Source: Sympetrum striolatum (Eukaryota; Arthropoda; Insecta; Odonata; Libellulidae). Taken from it: a stretch of 64,000 nt of DNA. The notes under the pieces are model-generated. The model had not been told where the DNA came from. It ran no database searches and saw only the letters and a list, made by a program, of their open reading frames with translations. The stretch's first letter is position 1. The number at the start of each line of letters is the position of its first letter. The translations under genes and the position numbers were made by a program. This document shows, one piece after another, positions 1 to 11,878 of this stretch. Where the stretch lies: positions 41,176,943 through 41,240,942 of the forward strand of contig OX388347.1 of assembly GCA_947579665.1 (NCBI GenBank), read 5' to 3'.

Positions 1-514
1 ATACAAATCAAACAGTGCATTCACAGCTATCAATGTGTCCTGGGTTCGACACCAGGTGTCTCTGCAATCAGAAGATAATCCGATTTTTAGGAATTATTTT
101 GAAACCTTTACCAATAATATAGAAACTTCAAATTCGGTATATAGATAGAGATCATTAATAACATAAGTAACATCATAAGTAACTTTCAGAAACATTTTTT
201 AGATTTCCAAGATCGTCCTTGGTTCGAATCCAGAGAGCCATTTAAATTCGTGAAAATTAGAATGTCTTTTGAGGCAGTTGTAGCACATCTTTCTGCTTGA
301 ATTTTCACACAAAGTTAGGGATGGTGATGTTCTATTGTGCTGCATAGTAAGTTCACAGTAAAGACCCGGGTTCGATGCCAGACGATGGAATTTCAGCGAA
401 TTTTAAGAAAAATTTCAATCCATTTTTTTCTTTTGATGGCCGTCCCGATATGATGCCGACATGAAAATAGTGTTGTCGATCTGCTTGCAGTATGCAAGCT
501 ACATTTTACTCGTA
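1..514 (+). repeat. Unit 1, partial (monomers 4-6)
   Basis: The window opens inside monomer 3-4. Boxes (first T of TTCGA) are at 45, 223 and 371. The 178-bp first interval is longer than the usual 157 because of a short local duplication (AACATAAGTAACATCATAAG) near 160-180. The tail palindrome is at about 484-499 and the unit ends at ACTCGTA, 514. Confidence 0.85.
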
Positions 515-554
515 TATATATATAAGTATATCCAGAGAATCGTCTATATATAAT

Positions 555-616
<62 letters not shown>

Positions 617-670
617 ATTATATATAGACGCTTCTCCGGATATACTTATATATATATATATATATACACT
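515..670. repeat. TA microsatellite spacer, long palindrome
   Basis: A (TA)n core at about 561-612 is flanked by inverted copies of the spacer module: forward at 523-560 (with variant CCAGAGAATCG) and reverse at 613-650 (CGCTTCTCCGGA). With the TA runs the two arms approach 50 bp each and could extrude as a cruciform. Confidence 0.85.
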
Positions 671-1779
671 GGGGATCAAAAGTCTAAGCATGTTCCACAA
701 GTGCCACCGACTTGAAATTTTTACGACGTTATGGCCATGACGTGTAACCTCCAGGAAAAAGCCGACATTGAACCTCGGTGCCATGGGTTCGATTCCAGAA
801 GGCCCCAAAGTCCCGATTTTCTCCATAAGGATACATGGTGGCGATTTTCAAAATTTTTTAAATAATACTTCCCGGACAGGTAGAGAATCGAAATTCAAGG
901 AGCTTACAGATATGGTCAAGAACTATAAAAAACATTAATGACTACTAATAAGAAGGTCCTTGGTTCGATGCTAGGACGATGCAAAAATCCCGTATTCAAA
1001 ATGCATGGGGATAGTTTTTCATTAATTTTTTTGATGCACTTACTGGAATGTAAGGAACTTTTCGCTCAGCTAGAAGATATATATTAAGAATTGGTTTAAG
1101 AAAAAAAATTTCATAAGCCCGTACTATTCCTGGGTTCGATGCCAGAGCACATTAACATTTCTCTCATAAGGAATATAAGGGAAAAGTAAGTCGTCATTTG
1201 AGGCAGTTGAAGCCAATTTTTCTGCTCGAATTTTCACACATAGTTAGAGATAGTGATTTTCTATTATGTTGCATAGGAAGTATTACCAGAATGATCCGGG
1301 TTCGATGCCGGGCGGCAAATTTGTCTCCCGTTTAAAATACATTGGGTTAGTATTTCATTATTTTTTTGATGCACTTATCGAAATGATAGGAAGTTCGTAC
1401 TCGGCTGGAAGATGCATGAAAATAATTGGTTTAAGAAAAAACATTTCATAAGCCCGTACTATTCCTGGGTTCGATGCCAGAGCACATTAACATTTCTCTC
1501 ATAAGGAATATAAGGGAAACGTAGTACGTCGTTTGAGGAAGTTGCAGTTAATATTTCTACATGAATTTTCACACATAGTTACAGATGGTGATCTTCTATG
1601 ATGCTGCATAGTAAGTATGACCGGGAAGACCTGGGTTTGATGCCAGACGAATAAATTGCAGCGGAAAATAAGAATATTTTTCATCCATTTTTTTTTTCTT
1701 TTGAAGTCTCTCTCTATGTGATGCCGAAAAAAAACTTTTGTTATCGATGTGCTTGCAGTATGCAAGCAATATTTTACTC

Positions 1780-1792
<13 letters not shown>
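671..1792 (+). repeat. Unit 2, type 2 head, type B body
   Basis: Boxes are at 788, 964, 1135, 1301, 1470 and 1636; the last is altered to TTTGA. Spacings are 176, 171, 166, 169 and 166. Boxes 3 and 5 (CCTGGGTTCGATGCCAGAGC) and about 55 bp after them are near-identical 335 bp apart, so monomers 2-3 were duplicated as a dimer to give 4-5. Box 4 has the symmetrical form CCGGGTTCGATGCCGGGCGG. The tail palindrome is intact at about 1750-1766. Confidence 0.85.
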
Positions 1793-1837
<45 letters not shown>

Positions 1838-1979
1838 GATATAGACGCTTCTCCGGATATCTATTATATATAGACTCTTCTCCGGATATCTATTATATAT
1901 AGACGCTTCTCCGGATATACCTATATCTATTATATATAGACGCTTCTCCGGATATACCTATATATAAGTTATATATATA
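1793..1979. repeat. Spacer: TA run plus tandem 35-bp modules
   Basis: A (TA)n run is followed by reverse-orientation modules (CGCTTCTCCGGATAT joined to CTATTATATATAGA) repeated four times, one with an altered CTCTTCTCCGGA. It lies at a tail-to-tail junction where the array changes from + to -. Confidence 0.85.
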
Positions 1980-2280
1980 TACGAGTAAAATGTAGCTTGC
2001 ATACTGCAAGCAGATCGGCAATACTATTTCATAACGGCATCATATCGGGACGGTCCTCAATAAAAAAAAATCTGATGTGGCCAGCACATGACTTTCTCCA
2101 TATATAAGATGTAAATATTTATCTACGACAGTAATTTCGAACTCTATATTCCATCTAAACTTTGAAGATGAGTGATTAATTTATATATATTGTTAGCTTT
2201 TACGTCACAAACATTATAAATAATGTTTTTCAGGACATGTTCGATAAAAAACGATGAAGTGGCCTTTCGCCCCAGCGCCC

Positions 2281-2914
2281 AGAGCGCCCACAACGTACAT
2301 AATCAGCAACTTCCGGTTTATCAGTATTTCACAAATAACTCCTACACAATCCGTGATACAAAAATATGTTTGATACAAAAGTCATAGGAAAATACATTTT
2401 CTAAAACTTTTATAAATAATACTATATACCTAAATATCATATTTATGGAGATATTTTGAAAACCGGAAATGAGCTTTGATGAATTAAGCTTGACTTCCGG
2501 TTAACCGATAAACTCCAAAATCTAATCAACTCTAAACACACAAACCAAAATACTATATATAAAATTTAGTGTTGATCCGACAAACAATTTTCATGTTAGA
2601 GCTCCCACAAAGTACATAATCAGCTACTTCCGGTTTATCGGTACTTCACGAATAACTCCTAATCAAGCGGTGATACAAAAATATATTAAATACAAAAGTT
2701 ATAGTAAATTATATTATCTAAAACTTTTATAATTAATACAATATACGTATATATCATATTTATGGAGATATTTTGAAAACCGGAAATGAGCTTTAATGAG
2801 TAAAGCTCGACTTCCGGTTGACCGATTTACTCCAAAAACTAATCAACTCTGACAGCACACACACCACTACTATATATGAAGTTTGGTATTGATACGACTA
2901 ATAGTTTTCACGTT
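2281..2914. repeat. 317-bp tandem repeat, two copies
   Basis: Copies run 2281-2597 and 2598-2914, each starting AGAGCNCCCACAA and carrying ACTTCCGGTTTATC, GGAGATATTTTGAAAACCGG and GACTTCCGGTT. A partial third start occurs at 2915. Within each copy, ACTTCCGGTT and AACCGGAA lie in opposite orientation, so each copy has internal dyads. Confidence 0.85.
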
Positions 2915-2929
2915 AGAGCGCCCACTATC

Positions 2930-2934
2930 ACACA

Positions 2935-2993
<59 letters not shown>

Positions 2994-2998
2994 ACAGA
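2930..2998. repeat. CA/TG microsatellite
   Basis: A nearly pure (CA)n run with two TA interruptions, directly abutting the partial third copy of the 317-bp repeat inside the inserted element. Confidence 0.95.
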
Positions 2999-3090
2999 CA
3001 TCATTCCGAAAATGGTCAAAACGTGTTCTAGGGACCCCAAAACATGTATTTCCGTTGAAATCTCGAAGTCGAATTTTTTCATGAAAACAA

Positions 3091-3123
3091 TACTTTCTCT
3101 ATACTTCGTATATGGAGAAAGTA
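3091..3123. repeat. Hairpin at right end of inserted element
   Basis: TACTTTCTCTATA and TATATGGAGAAAGTA flank a short CTTCG loop, forming a stem of about 12 bp. The right TIR therefore pairs both with the left TIR and with its own neighbour. Confidence 0.7.
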
Positions 3124-4112
3124 AAAAAAGGATTGAAATTTTTCTTAAAATTCGCTGATTTTTCATCGTCTGGCATCGAACCCGGGTCTTTTCTGTGAAC
3201 TTACTATGCAGCACAACAGAAGATCACCATCTCAAACTATGTGTGAAAATTCAAGCAGAAATATTGGCTACAACTGCCTCAAAAGACGTTCTAATTTTCA
3301 CGAATGTAAATGGCTCTCGGGACTCGAACCAAGGACGATCTTGGAAATCTAAAAGGTGTTTCTGAGAATTATTTATGATTTCTATCTTTATGCCGAATTT
3401 CAAGTTTCTACATTATTGTGAAAGGTTTCAAAATAATTCCAAAAAATCGGATCAACTTCTGAATTCAGAGACACCTGGTGTCGAACCCAGGAAATATTGT
3501 AAGCTGTAAATGCACAGTTTGATTTGTGAAGACCTTCTCTTGTATCATGCAAAGTTTCAAGTCGATAGCATGCCGAAAAGTACCTATCATTTGTTTCCGT
3601 TATCTCCGTAAGAAAAGCATTGAGGAATTTAAATGGCCCTCTGGGATCGAACCAAGGACCATCAGCGAATATATAAAATTTGATTATGAAATATATTTAT
3701 AATATCCTACCCCATGCCGAATTTCCAGTTTCCATGTTATCGGGAAGAAGTCCAAAAAAAATCTTAAAAATCGTCACAATGCATTTTAAACGGCCGATAT
3801 TTGCCCCGTCCTAGCATCGAACCATGGACCATATTCAACGATGTCTTTATGATTAACGTTGGATATGCCCGGCTTCTAGCGATTCCTCGAATTTCAATTC
3901 TCTCCTTTTCCGGGAAGTGCCCCAAAAAAATTTTCGAAAATCCCCGCCATGTATTCTTATGGGGAAAATCGCGACTTTGGGGCCTTCTGGAATCGAACCC
4001 ATGACACCGAGGTTCAAAGTCGGCTTTTTCCTGGAGGTTGCACGTTATGGCCAATACGTCGTAAAAATTTCAAGTCAATGACGCTTTTGGTTTAGCCTGT
4101 GAATTTGTATCC

Positions 4113-4191
4113 TATCTGGGTATCTGGGTATCTGGGTATCTGGGTATATATATGAATGAATCCGGAGAAGCATCTATATATAATAGATATA
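4113..4191. repeat. Spacer: 8-bp ATCTGGGT repeat plus module
   Basis: Four copies of ATCTGGGT (about 4114-4146) are followed by TA and one forward module of the GAATGAATCCGGAGAAGCATC form. It lies at a head-to-head junction where orientation changes from - to +. The 8-bp repeat is unique to this spacer. Confidence 0.85.
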
Positions 4192-5285
4192 GGGGATCAA
4201 AATTCTAACCATGTTCCACAAGCGCCACCGACTTGAAATTTTTACGACGTTATGGCCATGACGTGTAACCTCCAGGAAAAAGCCGACATTGAACCTCGGT
4301 GCCATGGGTTCGATTCCAGAAGGCCCCAAAGTCGCGATTTTCCCCATAAGATTACATGGCGGGGATTTTCGAAAATTTTTTTGAGGCACTTCCCGGAAAA
4401 GCAGAGAGTTGAAACTCGAGGGACCGCTAAATGCCGTGCATAGCCAACGAAAATCGGAAAGACATCTTCGAATATTGTCCTTGGTTCGATGCTAGGCCGG
4501 GGCAAAAATCGGCCGTTTAAAATGCATTGCGGCGATTTTTAAGATTTTTTTTGGATCCTTTCCCGATAAGATGGATACTTGAAACTCGGCACGTCGATAG
4601 ATATCATAAATTTATTTCATAATCGAATTTTACATATTAGCTTATGGTCCTTGGTTCGATCCCAGAGGACCATTTACATCCTACAATGCATTTCTTACGG
4701 AGATAACGGAAACAAATTTTAGGTACTTCCCGGCACGATATCGACTTCAAACTTTGCATGTAGAAAGATCAAGTCCATACAAATCAAACAGTGCATTCAT
4801 AGCTATCAAAGTGTCCTGGGTTCGACACCAGGTGTCTCTGCAATCAGAAGTTGATCCGATTTTTTGGAATAATTTTGAAACCTTTGCCAATAATATAGAA
4901 ACTTCAAATTCGGCATGTAGATAGAAATCATAAATAACTTTCAGACACATTTTTTAGATTTCCAAGATCGTCCTTGGTTCGAATCCAGAGAGCAATTTAA
5001 TTCATGAAAAGTAGAACGTAGTTTGAGGCAGTTTCAGCCAATATTTCTGCTTCAATTTTCACACATAGTAAGTGATATTGATCTTCTTTTGTGCTGTATA
5101 ATAAGTAAACCAGGAAGTCCCGGGTTCGATGCCAGACGATTAAATTGCAGCGAATTTTAAGATTATTTTCAATTTTGTTTTTTCTTTTTAGGACCGTCCC
5201 GAAAGGATGCCGACATGAAATTGGTGTTAAAATGAAATCAGTGTTGACGATCTGCTTGCAGTATGCAAGCAACATTTTACTCGTA
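4192..5285 (+). repeat. Unit 4, type 2 head, regular body
   Basis: Boxes are at 4309, 4485, 4655, 4821, 4978 and 5125. The tail palindrome and ACTCGTA are intact. The spacer 5286-5324 is a short TA run, then (ATTC)n. Confidence 0.88.
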
Positions 5286-5324
5286 CCTATATATATATAC
5301 ACTCATTCATTCATTCATTCATTA

Positions 5325-6404
5325 GGGATCAAAATTCTAACCATGTTCCACAAGTGCCACCGACTTGAAATTTTTACCACGTTATGGCCATGACGTGTAA
5401 CCTCCAGAATAAATCCGACTTTGAACCTCGGTGTCGTGGGTTCGATTCCAGAAGGCCCCAAAGTCGCGATTTTCCCCGTAAGAGTACATGGCGGGGATTT
5501 TCAAAAATTTTTTTGAGGCACTTCCGCGGAAAGTAGAGAGTTGAAATTCAAGGGATCGCTAGATGCCGTGCATATCAAAAGGAAACCATAAAGACATCTA
5601 CGAATATTATCCTTGGTTCGATGCTAGGTTGGGGCAAAAATCGGCCGTTTCAAATGCATTGCGGCGATTTTTAAGATTTTTTTTGAACCCTTTTCCGATG
5701 ACATAGAAACTTGAAATTCGGCATGGCGTTAGATATCATAATTATTTTTCATAATCATATTTTACATATTCCCTTATGGTCCTTGGTTCGATCCCAGAGG
5801 GCCATTTGCATTCCTCAATGCATTTCTTATGGAGATTATGGAAACACATTTTAGGTGCTTCCCGATATTATATCTACTTGAAACTTTGCATAAGATAAGA
5901 TCAAGTAATTACTAATCAAACTGTGAATTCACAGCTACCAATGTTTCTTGGTTTTACCACCAGGCGTCTCTACAATCAGTAAATGATCCGATTTTTAAGA
6001 ATTTTTTGGAACCATTTTCCAATTATATAGAAACTTGAAATTCAGCAGACAGATAGAGATTATAGATACATTTCAGGAACATGTTCTAGATTCCCACGAT
6101 CGTCCTTGGTTCGAATCCAGAAAGCCATTTACATTCGTGAAAAGTAGAACGTTGTTTGAAGCAGTTGTAGCAAATATTTCTGCTTGAATTTTCACACATA
6201 GTTAGATATAGTGATCTTCTATTGTGCCGCTTAGTAAGTTCACCAGGAAGACCCGGGTTCAATGCCAGACGCTAAAATTGAAGAAAATTTTAAGAATATT
6301 TTCAATCCTTTTTTATTTTCTTTTGAGGACCGTCCCGATATGATGCCGAAATAAAAATAATATTGCCCATCTGCTTGCAGTATGCAAGCTACATTGCACT
6401 CGTA
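5325..6404 (+). repeat. Unit 5, type 2, two degenerate boxes
   Basis: Boxes are at 5441, 5617, 5787 and 6110. Box 4 has decayed to GGTTTTACCACC (about 5953) and box 6 to TTCAA (6258), without any change in spacing. The tail reads GCACTCGTA. Diagnostic variants (ACCACC at box 4, CCCTTATGGTCC before box 3) recur in units 26 and 27 on the other strand. Spacer 6405-6433 is TA-rich. Confidence 0.87.
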
Positions 6405-6433
6405 CCTATATATATATACATAAGTTATATATA

Positions 6434-7512
6434 GGGGATCAAAATTCAAACCATGTTCCACAAGTGCCACCGACTTGAAATTTTTAGGACGTTATGGCCA
6501 TGACGTGTAATCTCCAGGAAAAAGCCAACTTTGAACCTCGGTGTCATGGGTTCGATTCCAGAAGGCCCCAAAGTCGCGATTTACCCCATAAGATTACATG
6601 GCGGGGATTTTCGAAATTTTTTTTAAGGCACTTCCCGGAAACGGAGAGATTTGAAATTCAAGCGAGCGCTAGATGCCGTGCATATCTAAAGGAAACCATA
6701 AAGACATCTACGAATATTATCCTTGGTTCGATGCTAGGTCGGGGCAAAAATCGGCCGTTTAAAATGCATTGTGGCGATTTTTAAGATTTTTTTTGGACCC
6801 TTTTCCGATGGCATAGAAACTTGAAATTCGGTATGAGGTTAGATACCATAAAAGTATATCATAATCAAATTTTAAGTATTCGCTGATGGTCCTTGGTTCG
6901 ATCCCAGAGGGACATTTACATTCCTCAATGCATTTCTTACGGATATAACGGAAACATATTTTAGGTACTTTCCGGTACGATATCGACTTCAAACTTTGCA
7001 TATAGAAAGATCAAGTCGATACAAATCAAACAGTACATTCACAGCTATCAATGTGTCCTGGGGTCGACACCAGGTGTCTCTGAAATCAGAAGTTTATCCG
7101 ATTTTTAGGAATTATTTTGAAACCTTTGCCAATAATATAGAAACTTCAAATTCAGCATATAGATAGAGATTATAAATAACTTTCGAAAACATTTTTTAGA
7201 TTTCCAAGATCGTCCTTGTTTCGAATCCAGAGAGCCATTTAAATTCGTGAAAATTAGAACGTCTTTTGAGGCAGTTGTGGTCCATATTTCTGCTTGAATT
7301 TTCACACATAGTTAGAGATGGTGATGTTCTATTGTGCTGCATAGTAAGTTCACAGTAAAGACCCGGGTTCGATGCCAGACGATGGAATTTCAGCGAATTT
7401 TAAGAATATTTTTATTAATTTTTTTTTTCTTTTGAGGACCGACCCTATATGATGCCAATATAAAATTAGTGTTCTTAACTGCTTGCAGTATGCAAGCAAC
7501 ATTTTACTCGTA
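6434..7512 (+). repeat. Unit 6, type 2
   Basis: Boxes are at 6551, 6727, 6897, 7063 (altered to GTCGA), 7220 and 7368; first to last is 817 bp. The spacer 7513-7538 holds a GATA run. Confidence 0.87.
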
Positions 7513-7538
7513 TACCTATATAGATAGATAGATAGATA

Positions 7539-8641
7539 GGATACAAATTCACAGCCTAAACTACATGCGTCATTGATCTGAAATTTTTATGACATATTGG
7601 CCATAACGTGAAACCCCCAGGAAAAAAGAGACTTTGATCCTCAGTGTCATAGGTTCGATTCCAGAGGGCCCCAAAGTCCCGATTTTTCCCGTTTGAATGC
7701 ATTGCCGTGAATTTCGGGAATTAAAAAAAAATACTTTCCGGATAAGTAGAGAAGTAAAACTCAAGGTGCCTATATTTATGGTCTTGGACTTTCGAAAACA
7801 TCAATGACTTTTACAAAAGTTATCCTGGGTTCTATGCTAGGACGATGCAAAGATCTGCCCTTTAAAATACATGGGAGCCGTTTTTCATTATTTTTTTAGA
7901 TGTACTTATCGAAATGATAGGATGTTCGTGCTTGACTGGAAGATGTATGGTACGAATAAGTTTTAGAAAAAAATTTTCATAAGACCGTACTGTTCCTGGG
8001 TTCGAAGCCAGAGCACAATAACGTTTCTCTCATAAGGAATATAAAGGAAAAGTAGGACGTCATTTGAGGCAGTTGTAAACAATATTTCTGCTTGAATTTG
8101 CATACGCGGTTAGAGATGGTGTTTTTCTGTTGTGCTGCATAGAAAGTATTGCCTGAAATACCCGGGTTCGATGCCGGGCGGTAAAAATATCCCCCATATA
8201 TAATACTATGGGGTATCTTTTCATAATTTTTTTATGCATTTATCGATATGTAAGGGAGCTCTTGCTTAGATGGAAGATGTATATTAACACTTTGTTTAAG
8301 AAAAAAAATAGATAAGACCATGCTGTTCCTGGGTTCGATGCCACAGCACATTATAATTTCTCAAATAAGGAGTGTATGTGAATAGTAGGACGTCGTTTGA
8401 GGTAGTTGCACCTAATAGTTTTGCTTGAATTTTCACACATAGTTTGATATGGTAATCTTCTATTTTGCTGCATAGTAAGTACACCAGGAAGACCGGGGTT
8501 CGCTGCCAGGCGATTAAATTGCAGCGAATTCTACGAATATTTTGAATTTTTTTTTTCTTTTGATGTCCGTCCCAATATGATGCCGATATGAAATTAGTGT
8601 TGTCGATCTGCTTGCAGTATGCAAGCAACATTTTACTCGTA
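7539..8641 (+). repeat. Unit 7, type 1 head, type B body
   Basis: Boxes are at 7654, 7830 (altered to TTCTA), 8001, 8167, 8334 and 8499 (TTCGC). Spacings are 176, 171, 166, 167 and 165. It is nearly identical to unit 38, about 35 kb away, although the neighbouring units differ. Spacer 8642-8703 holds one forward module of the TATATCCGGAGAAGCGTC form. Confidence 0.87.
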
Positions 8642-8703
8642 ACTTATATATAAGTATATCCGGAGAAGCGTCTATATATAATAGATATATATATATATAC
8701 ACT

Positions 8704-9628
8704 GGGGATCAAAAGTCTAAGCATGTTCCACAAGAGCCAACGACTTGAAATTTTTACGACATATTGGCCATAACGTGTAACCTCCAGGAAAAAGCCGACA
8801 TTGAACCTCGGTGTCATGGGTTCGATTCCAGAAGGCCCCAAAGTCGCGATTTTCCCCATAAGGATACATGGCGGGGATTTTCGAAAATTTTTTTGAGGCA
8901 CTTCCCGGAAAAGGAGAGATTTGAAATTCGAGGGATCGCTAGATGCCCTGCATATCTAAAGGAAACCAGAAAGACATCTACGAATATTATCCTTGGTTCG
9001 ATGCTAGGTCGGGGCAAAAATCGGCCGTTTAAAATGCATTGTGGCGATTTTTAAGATTTTTTTTGGACCCTTTTCCGATGGCATAGAAACTTGAAATTCG
9101 GTATGAGGTTGGATACCATAAAAATATATCATAATCGAATTTTACTTATTCGCTGATGGCCTTGGTTCGATCCCAGAGGGACATTAAAATTCCTCAATGC
9201 ATTTCTTACGGTGATAACGGAAACAAATTTTAGGTACTTCCCGGCATGCTATCTACTTCAAACTTTGCATGATAGAAGAACAAGTCTTAACAAATCAAAC
9301 TATGCATTCACAGCTATCAATTTGTCCTGGGTTTTACACCAGGTGTCACTGCAATCAGAAGTTGTTCCGATGTTTAGGAATTATTTTGAAACCTTTGCCA
9401 ATAATATAGAAACTTGAAATTTGGCATATAGATTGAGATTATTAATAATTTTCAGAAACATTTTTTAAATTTCCAGGATCGTCCTTGGTTCGAGTCCCGA
9501 GAGCCATTTACATTCGTGAAATTAGAGCGTCTTTTGAGGCAGTTGTAGCCAATATTTCTGGTTGAATTTTCACACATAGTTAGAGATGGTGATCTTCTAT
9601 TGTGTTTCATAGGTTTACCATTAAGACC
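8704..9628 (+). repeat. Unit 8, truncated, fused to unit 9
   Basis: Boxes are at 8821, 8997, 9166, 9332 (decayed to TTTTA) and 9489. Box 6, the tail palindrome and the spacer are missing. The sequence runs from the end of monomer 5 straight into the landmark of the next unit near 9625-9640, with CACCGACCACCGAC at the join. Confidence 0.82.
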
Positions 9629-10679
9629 ACCGACCACCGACTTGAAATTTTTACGACATATTGGCCATAACGTGTAACCTCCAGGAAAAAGCCGACATTG
9701 AACCTCCGTGTCATAGGTTCGATTCCAGAAGGCCCCAAAGTCGTGATTTTGTCCATAAGAATACATGGCGGGGATTTTCGAAAATTTTTTTGAGGCACTT
9801 CCCGGAAAAGGAGAGAGTTGAAATTCAAGGGACCGCTAGATGCCATGCATATCTAAAGAAAACCATAAAGACATCTACGAATATTATCCTTGGTTCGATG
9901 CTAGGTCGGGGCAAAAATCGGCCGTTTAAAATGCATTGTGGCGATTTTTAAGATTTTTTTTGGACCCTTTTCCGATGGCATAGAAACTTGAAATTCCGTA
10001 TGAGGTTAGATACCGTAAAAGTATATCATAATCAAAATTTATATACTCGCTGATGGTCCTTGGTTCGATCCCAGAGGGAAATTTAAATTCCTCAATGCAT
10101 TTCTTACGGAGATAACGGAAACAAATTTTAGGTACTTCCCGGCAAGATATCGACTTCAAACTTTGCATATAAAAAGATCAAGTCAATAAAAATCAAACAG
10201 TGCTTTCACAGCTATCAATGTTTCCTGGGTTCGACACCAGGTGTCTCTGCAATCAGAAGTTGATCCGATTTTTAGGAATTATTTAGAAACCTTTCCCAAT
10301 AATATAGAAACTTGAAATTCGGCATATAGATAGAGATCATAAGTAAATTTCAAAAACATCTTTTAGATTTCCAAGATCGTCCTTGGTTCGAGTCTCGAGA
10401 GCCATTTACATTCGTGAAAAATAGAGCGTCTTTTGAGGCAGTTGTAGCCATTATTTGTGCTCGAATTTTCACACATAGTTAGAGATGGTGATCATCTATT
10501 GTGCTGCATAGTAAGTTCACCAGTAAGACCCGTGTTCGATGCCAGACGATGAAATTAAAGCGAATTTTAAGAAAAATTTCAATCCTTTTTTTTTCTTTTG
10601 AGGATCGTCCCGATATGATGCCAATATGGAATTAGTATTGCCAATCTGCTTGCAGTATGCAAGCTACATTTTACTCGTA
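9629..10679 (+). repeat. Unit 9, headless type 2 body
   Basis: It lacks the GGGGATC head because of the fusion with unit 8. Boxes are at 9718, 9894, 10064, 10230, 10387 and 10535, 817 bp first to last. Spacer 10680-10705 is a short TA run ending GAG. Confidence 0.85.
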
Positions 10680-10705
10680 TATATATATATATATATATAT
10701 ATAGA

Positions 10706-11781
10706 GGATACAAACTCACAGGCCAAACCACAAGCGTCATTGACTTGAAATTTTTACGACATATTGGCCATAACGTGTAACCACCAGAAAAATTGCGATT
10801 TTGAACCTCAGTGTCATGGGTTCGATTCCAGAGGCCCCCAAAGTCCCGATTTTTCCCGTTTAAATGCATTGCTTTGATTTTCGGGAATTTTTAAAAAATA
10901 CTTGCCGGATAGGTAGGGACTTAAAACTCAAGGAGCCGATATATATGGTCATGATCTATCGAAAACATAAATGAGTTTTACTGATTATATCCTGGGTTCG
11001 ATGCTAGGTCGAGGCAAAAATCGGCCGTTTAAAATGCATTGTGGCGATTTTTAAGATTTTTTTTTGACCCTTTCCTGATGGCATGGAAACTTGAAATTCG
11101 GCAAGGGTTTATATATCATAAATATATTTCATAATAGAATTTTACATATTCGCTGAGGGTCCTTGGTTCGATCCCAGAGGGCCATTTGCACTCCACAATG
11201 CATTTCTTATGGGGATAACGGAAACACATTTTAGGTACTTCCCGGCATGATATCGACTTCAAACTTTGTATGAAATAAGATGAAGTCCTAATAAGTCATA
11301 CTGTCCACTCGCAGCTACCAATATTTCCTGGGTTCGACACCAGGCGTCACTACAATCAGTAAATTATCCGATTTTTAAGAATGAATTTAAACCCCTTCCC
11401 AATAATCTTAAAACATGTTATTAGGCATATAGATAGAGAACATAGAGACATTATAAAAACATGTTTTAGATTTCGTAGATCGTCCTTGGTTCGAATCCAG
11501 AGAGCCATTTAAATTCGTGAAAATTAGAACGTCTTTTGAGGCAATTGTAGCCCATATTTCTGCTTAAATTTTCACACTTAGTTAGAGATGGTTATGTTCT
11601 ATTGTGCTGCATAGTAAGTTCACAGTAAAGACCCGGGTTCGATGCCAGACGATGGAATTTCAGCGAATTTTAAGAAAAATTTCAATCCATTTTTTTCTTT
11701 TGATGGCCGTCCCGATATGATGCCGACATGAAAATAGTGTTGTCGATCTGCTTGCAGTATGCAAGCAACATTTTACTCGTA
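10706..11781 (+). repeat. Unit 10, type 1
   Basis: Boxes are at 10821, 10997, 11167, 11333, 11490 and 11638 with exact 176, 170, 166, 157, 148 spacing. The palindrome CTTGCAGTATGCAAG is at 11751-11765. Confidence 0.88.
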
Positions 11782-11834
11782 TCATATCTATTATATATAG
11801 ATGCTTCTCCGGATTCATTCATGGATATACCTAT

Positions 11835-11877
<43 letters not shown>
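11782..11877. repeat. Spacer: reverse module plus (GATA)n
   Basis: One reverse module (ATGCTTCTCCGGATTCATTC) is followed by about ten GATA repeats leading into the type 1 head. Confidence 0.9.

Positions 11878-11878
<1 letters not shown>

Larger units (their letters stand above)
2091..3122. mobile_element. Non-autonomous TIR element inserted in unit 3
   Basis: A segment of about 1 kb unrelated to the satellite interrupts unit 3. Its left end reads ACTTTCTCCATATA (2091-2104) and its right end the exact reverse complement TATATGGAGAAAGT (3109-3122), giving 14-bp terminal inverted repeats. It carries two 317-bp tandem copies and a CA run and has no coding capacity. Twenty bases (2071-2090) between the satellite A-tract and the left TIR belong to neither side clearly. 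I cannot name the family, and no target duplication is evident because both flanks are A-rich. Confidence 0.65.
1980..4112 (-). repeat. Unit 3, split by an inserted element
   Basis: This minus-strand unit begins with TACGAGT and the tail palindrome at about 1995-2011. It is interrupted at its A-rich tract near 2070 and resumes at about 3123. Boxes (first base of TCGAA on the + strand) are at 3176, 3324, 3481, 3647, 3817 and 3993. Spacings of 148, 157, 166, 170 and 176 are the mirror of the + units. It is a recombinant: type 1 head (ends GTATCC at 4112) with a type 2 body. Confidence 0.85.

Noticed and set aside
8611..8641. Tail palindrome as a transcription terminator
   Set aside because: The 7-bp stem is followed by AACATTTTACTCG, not by a clean T-run. 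Bacterial-type terminators are not expected in this genome.
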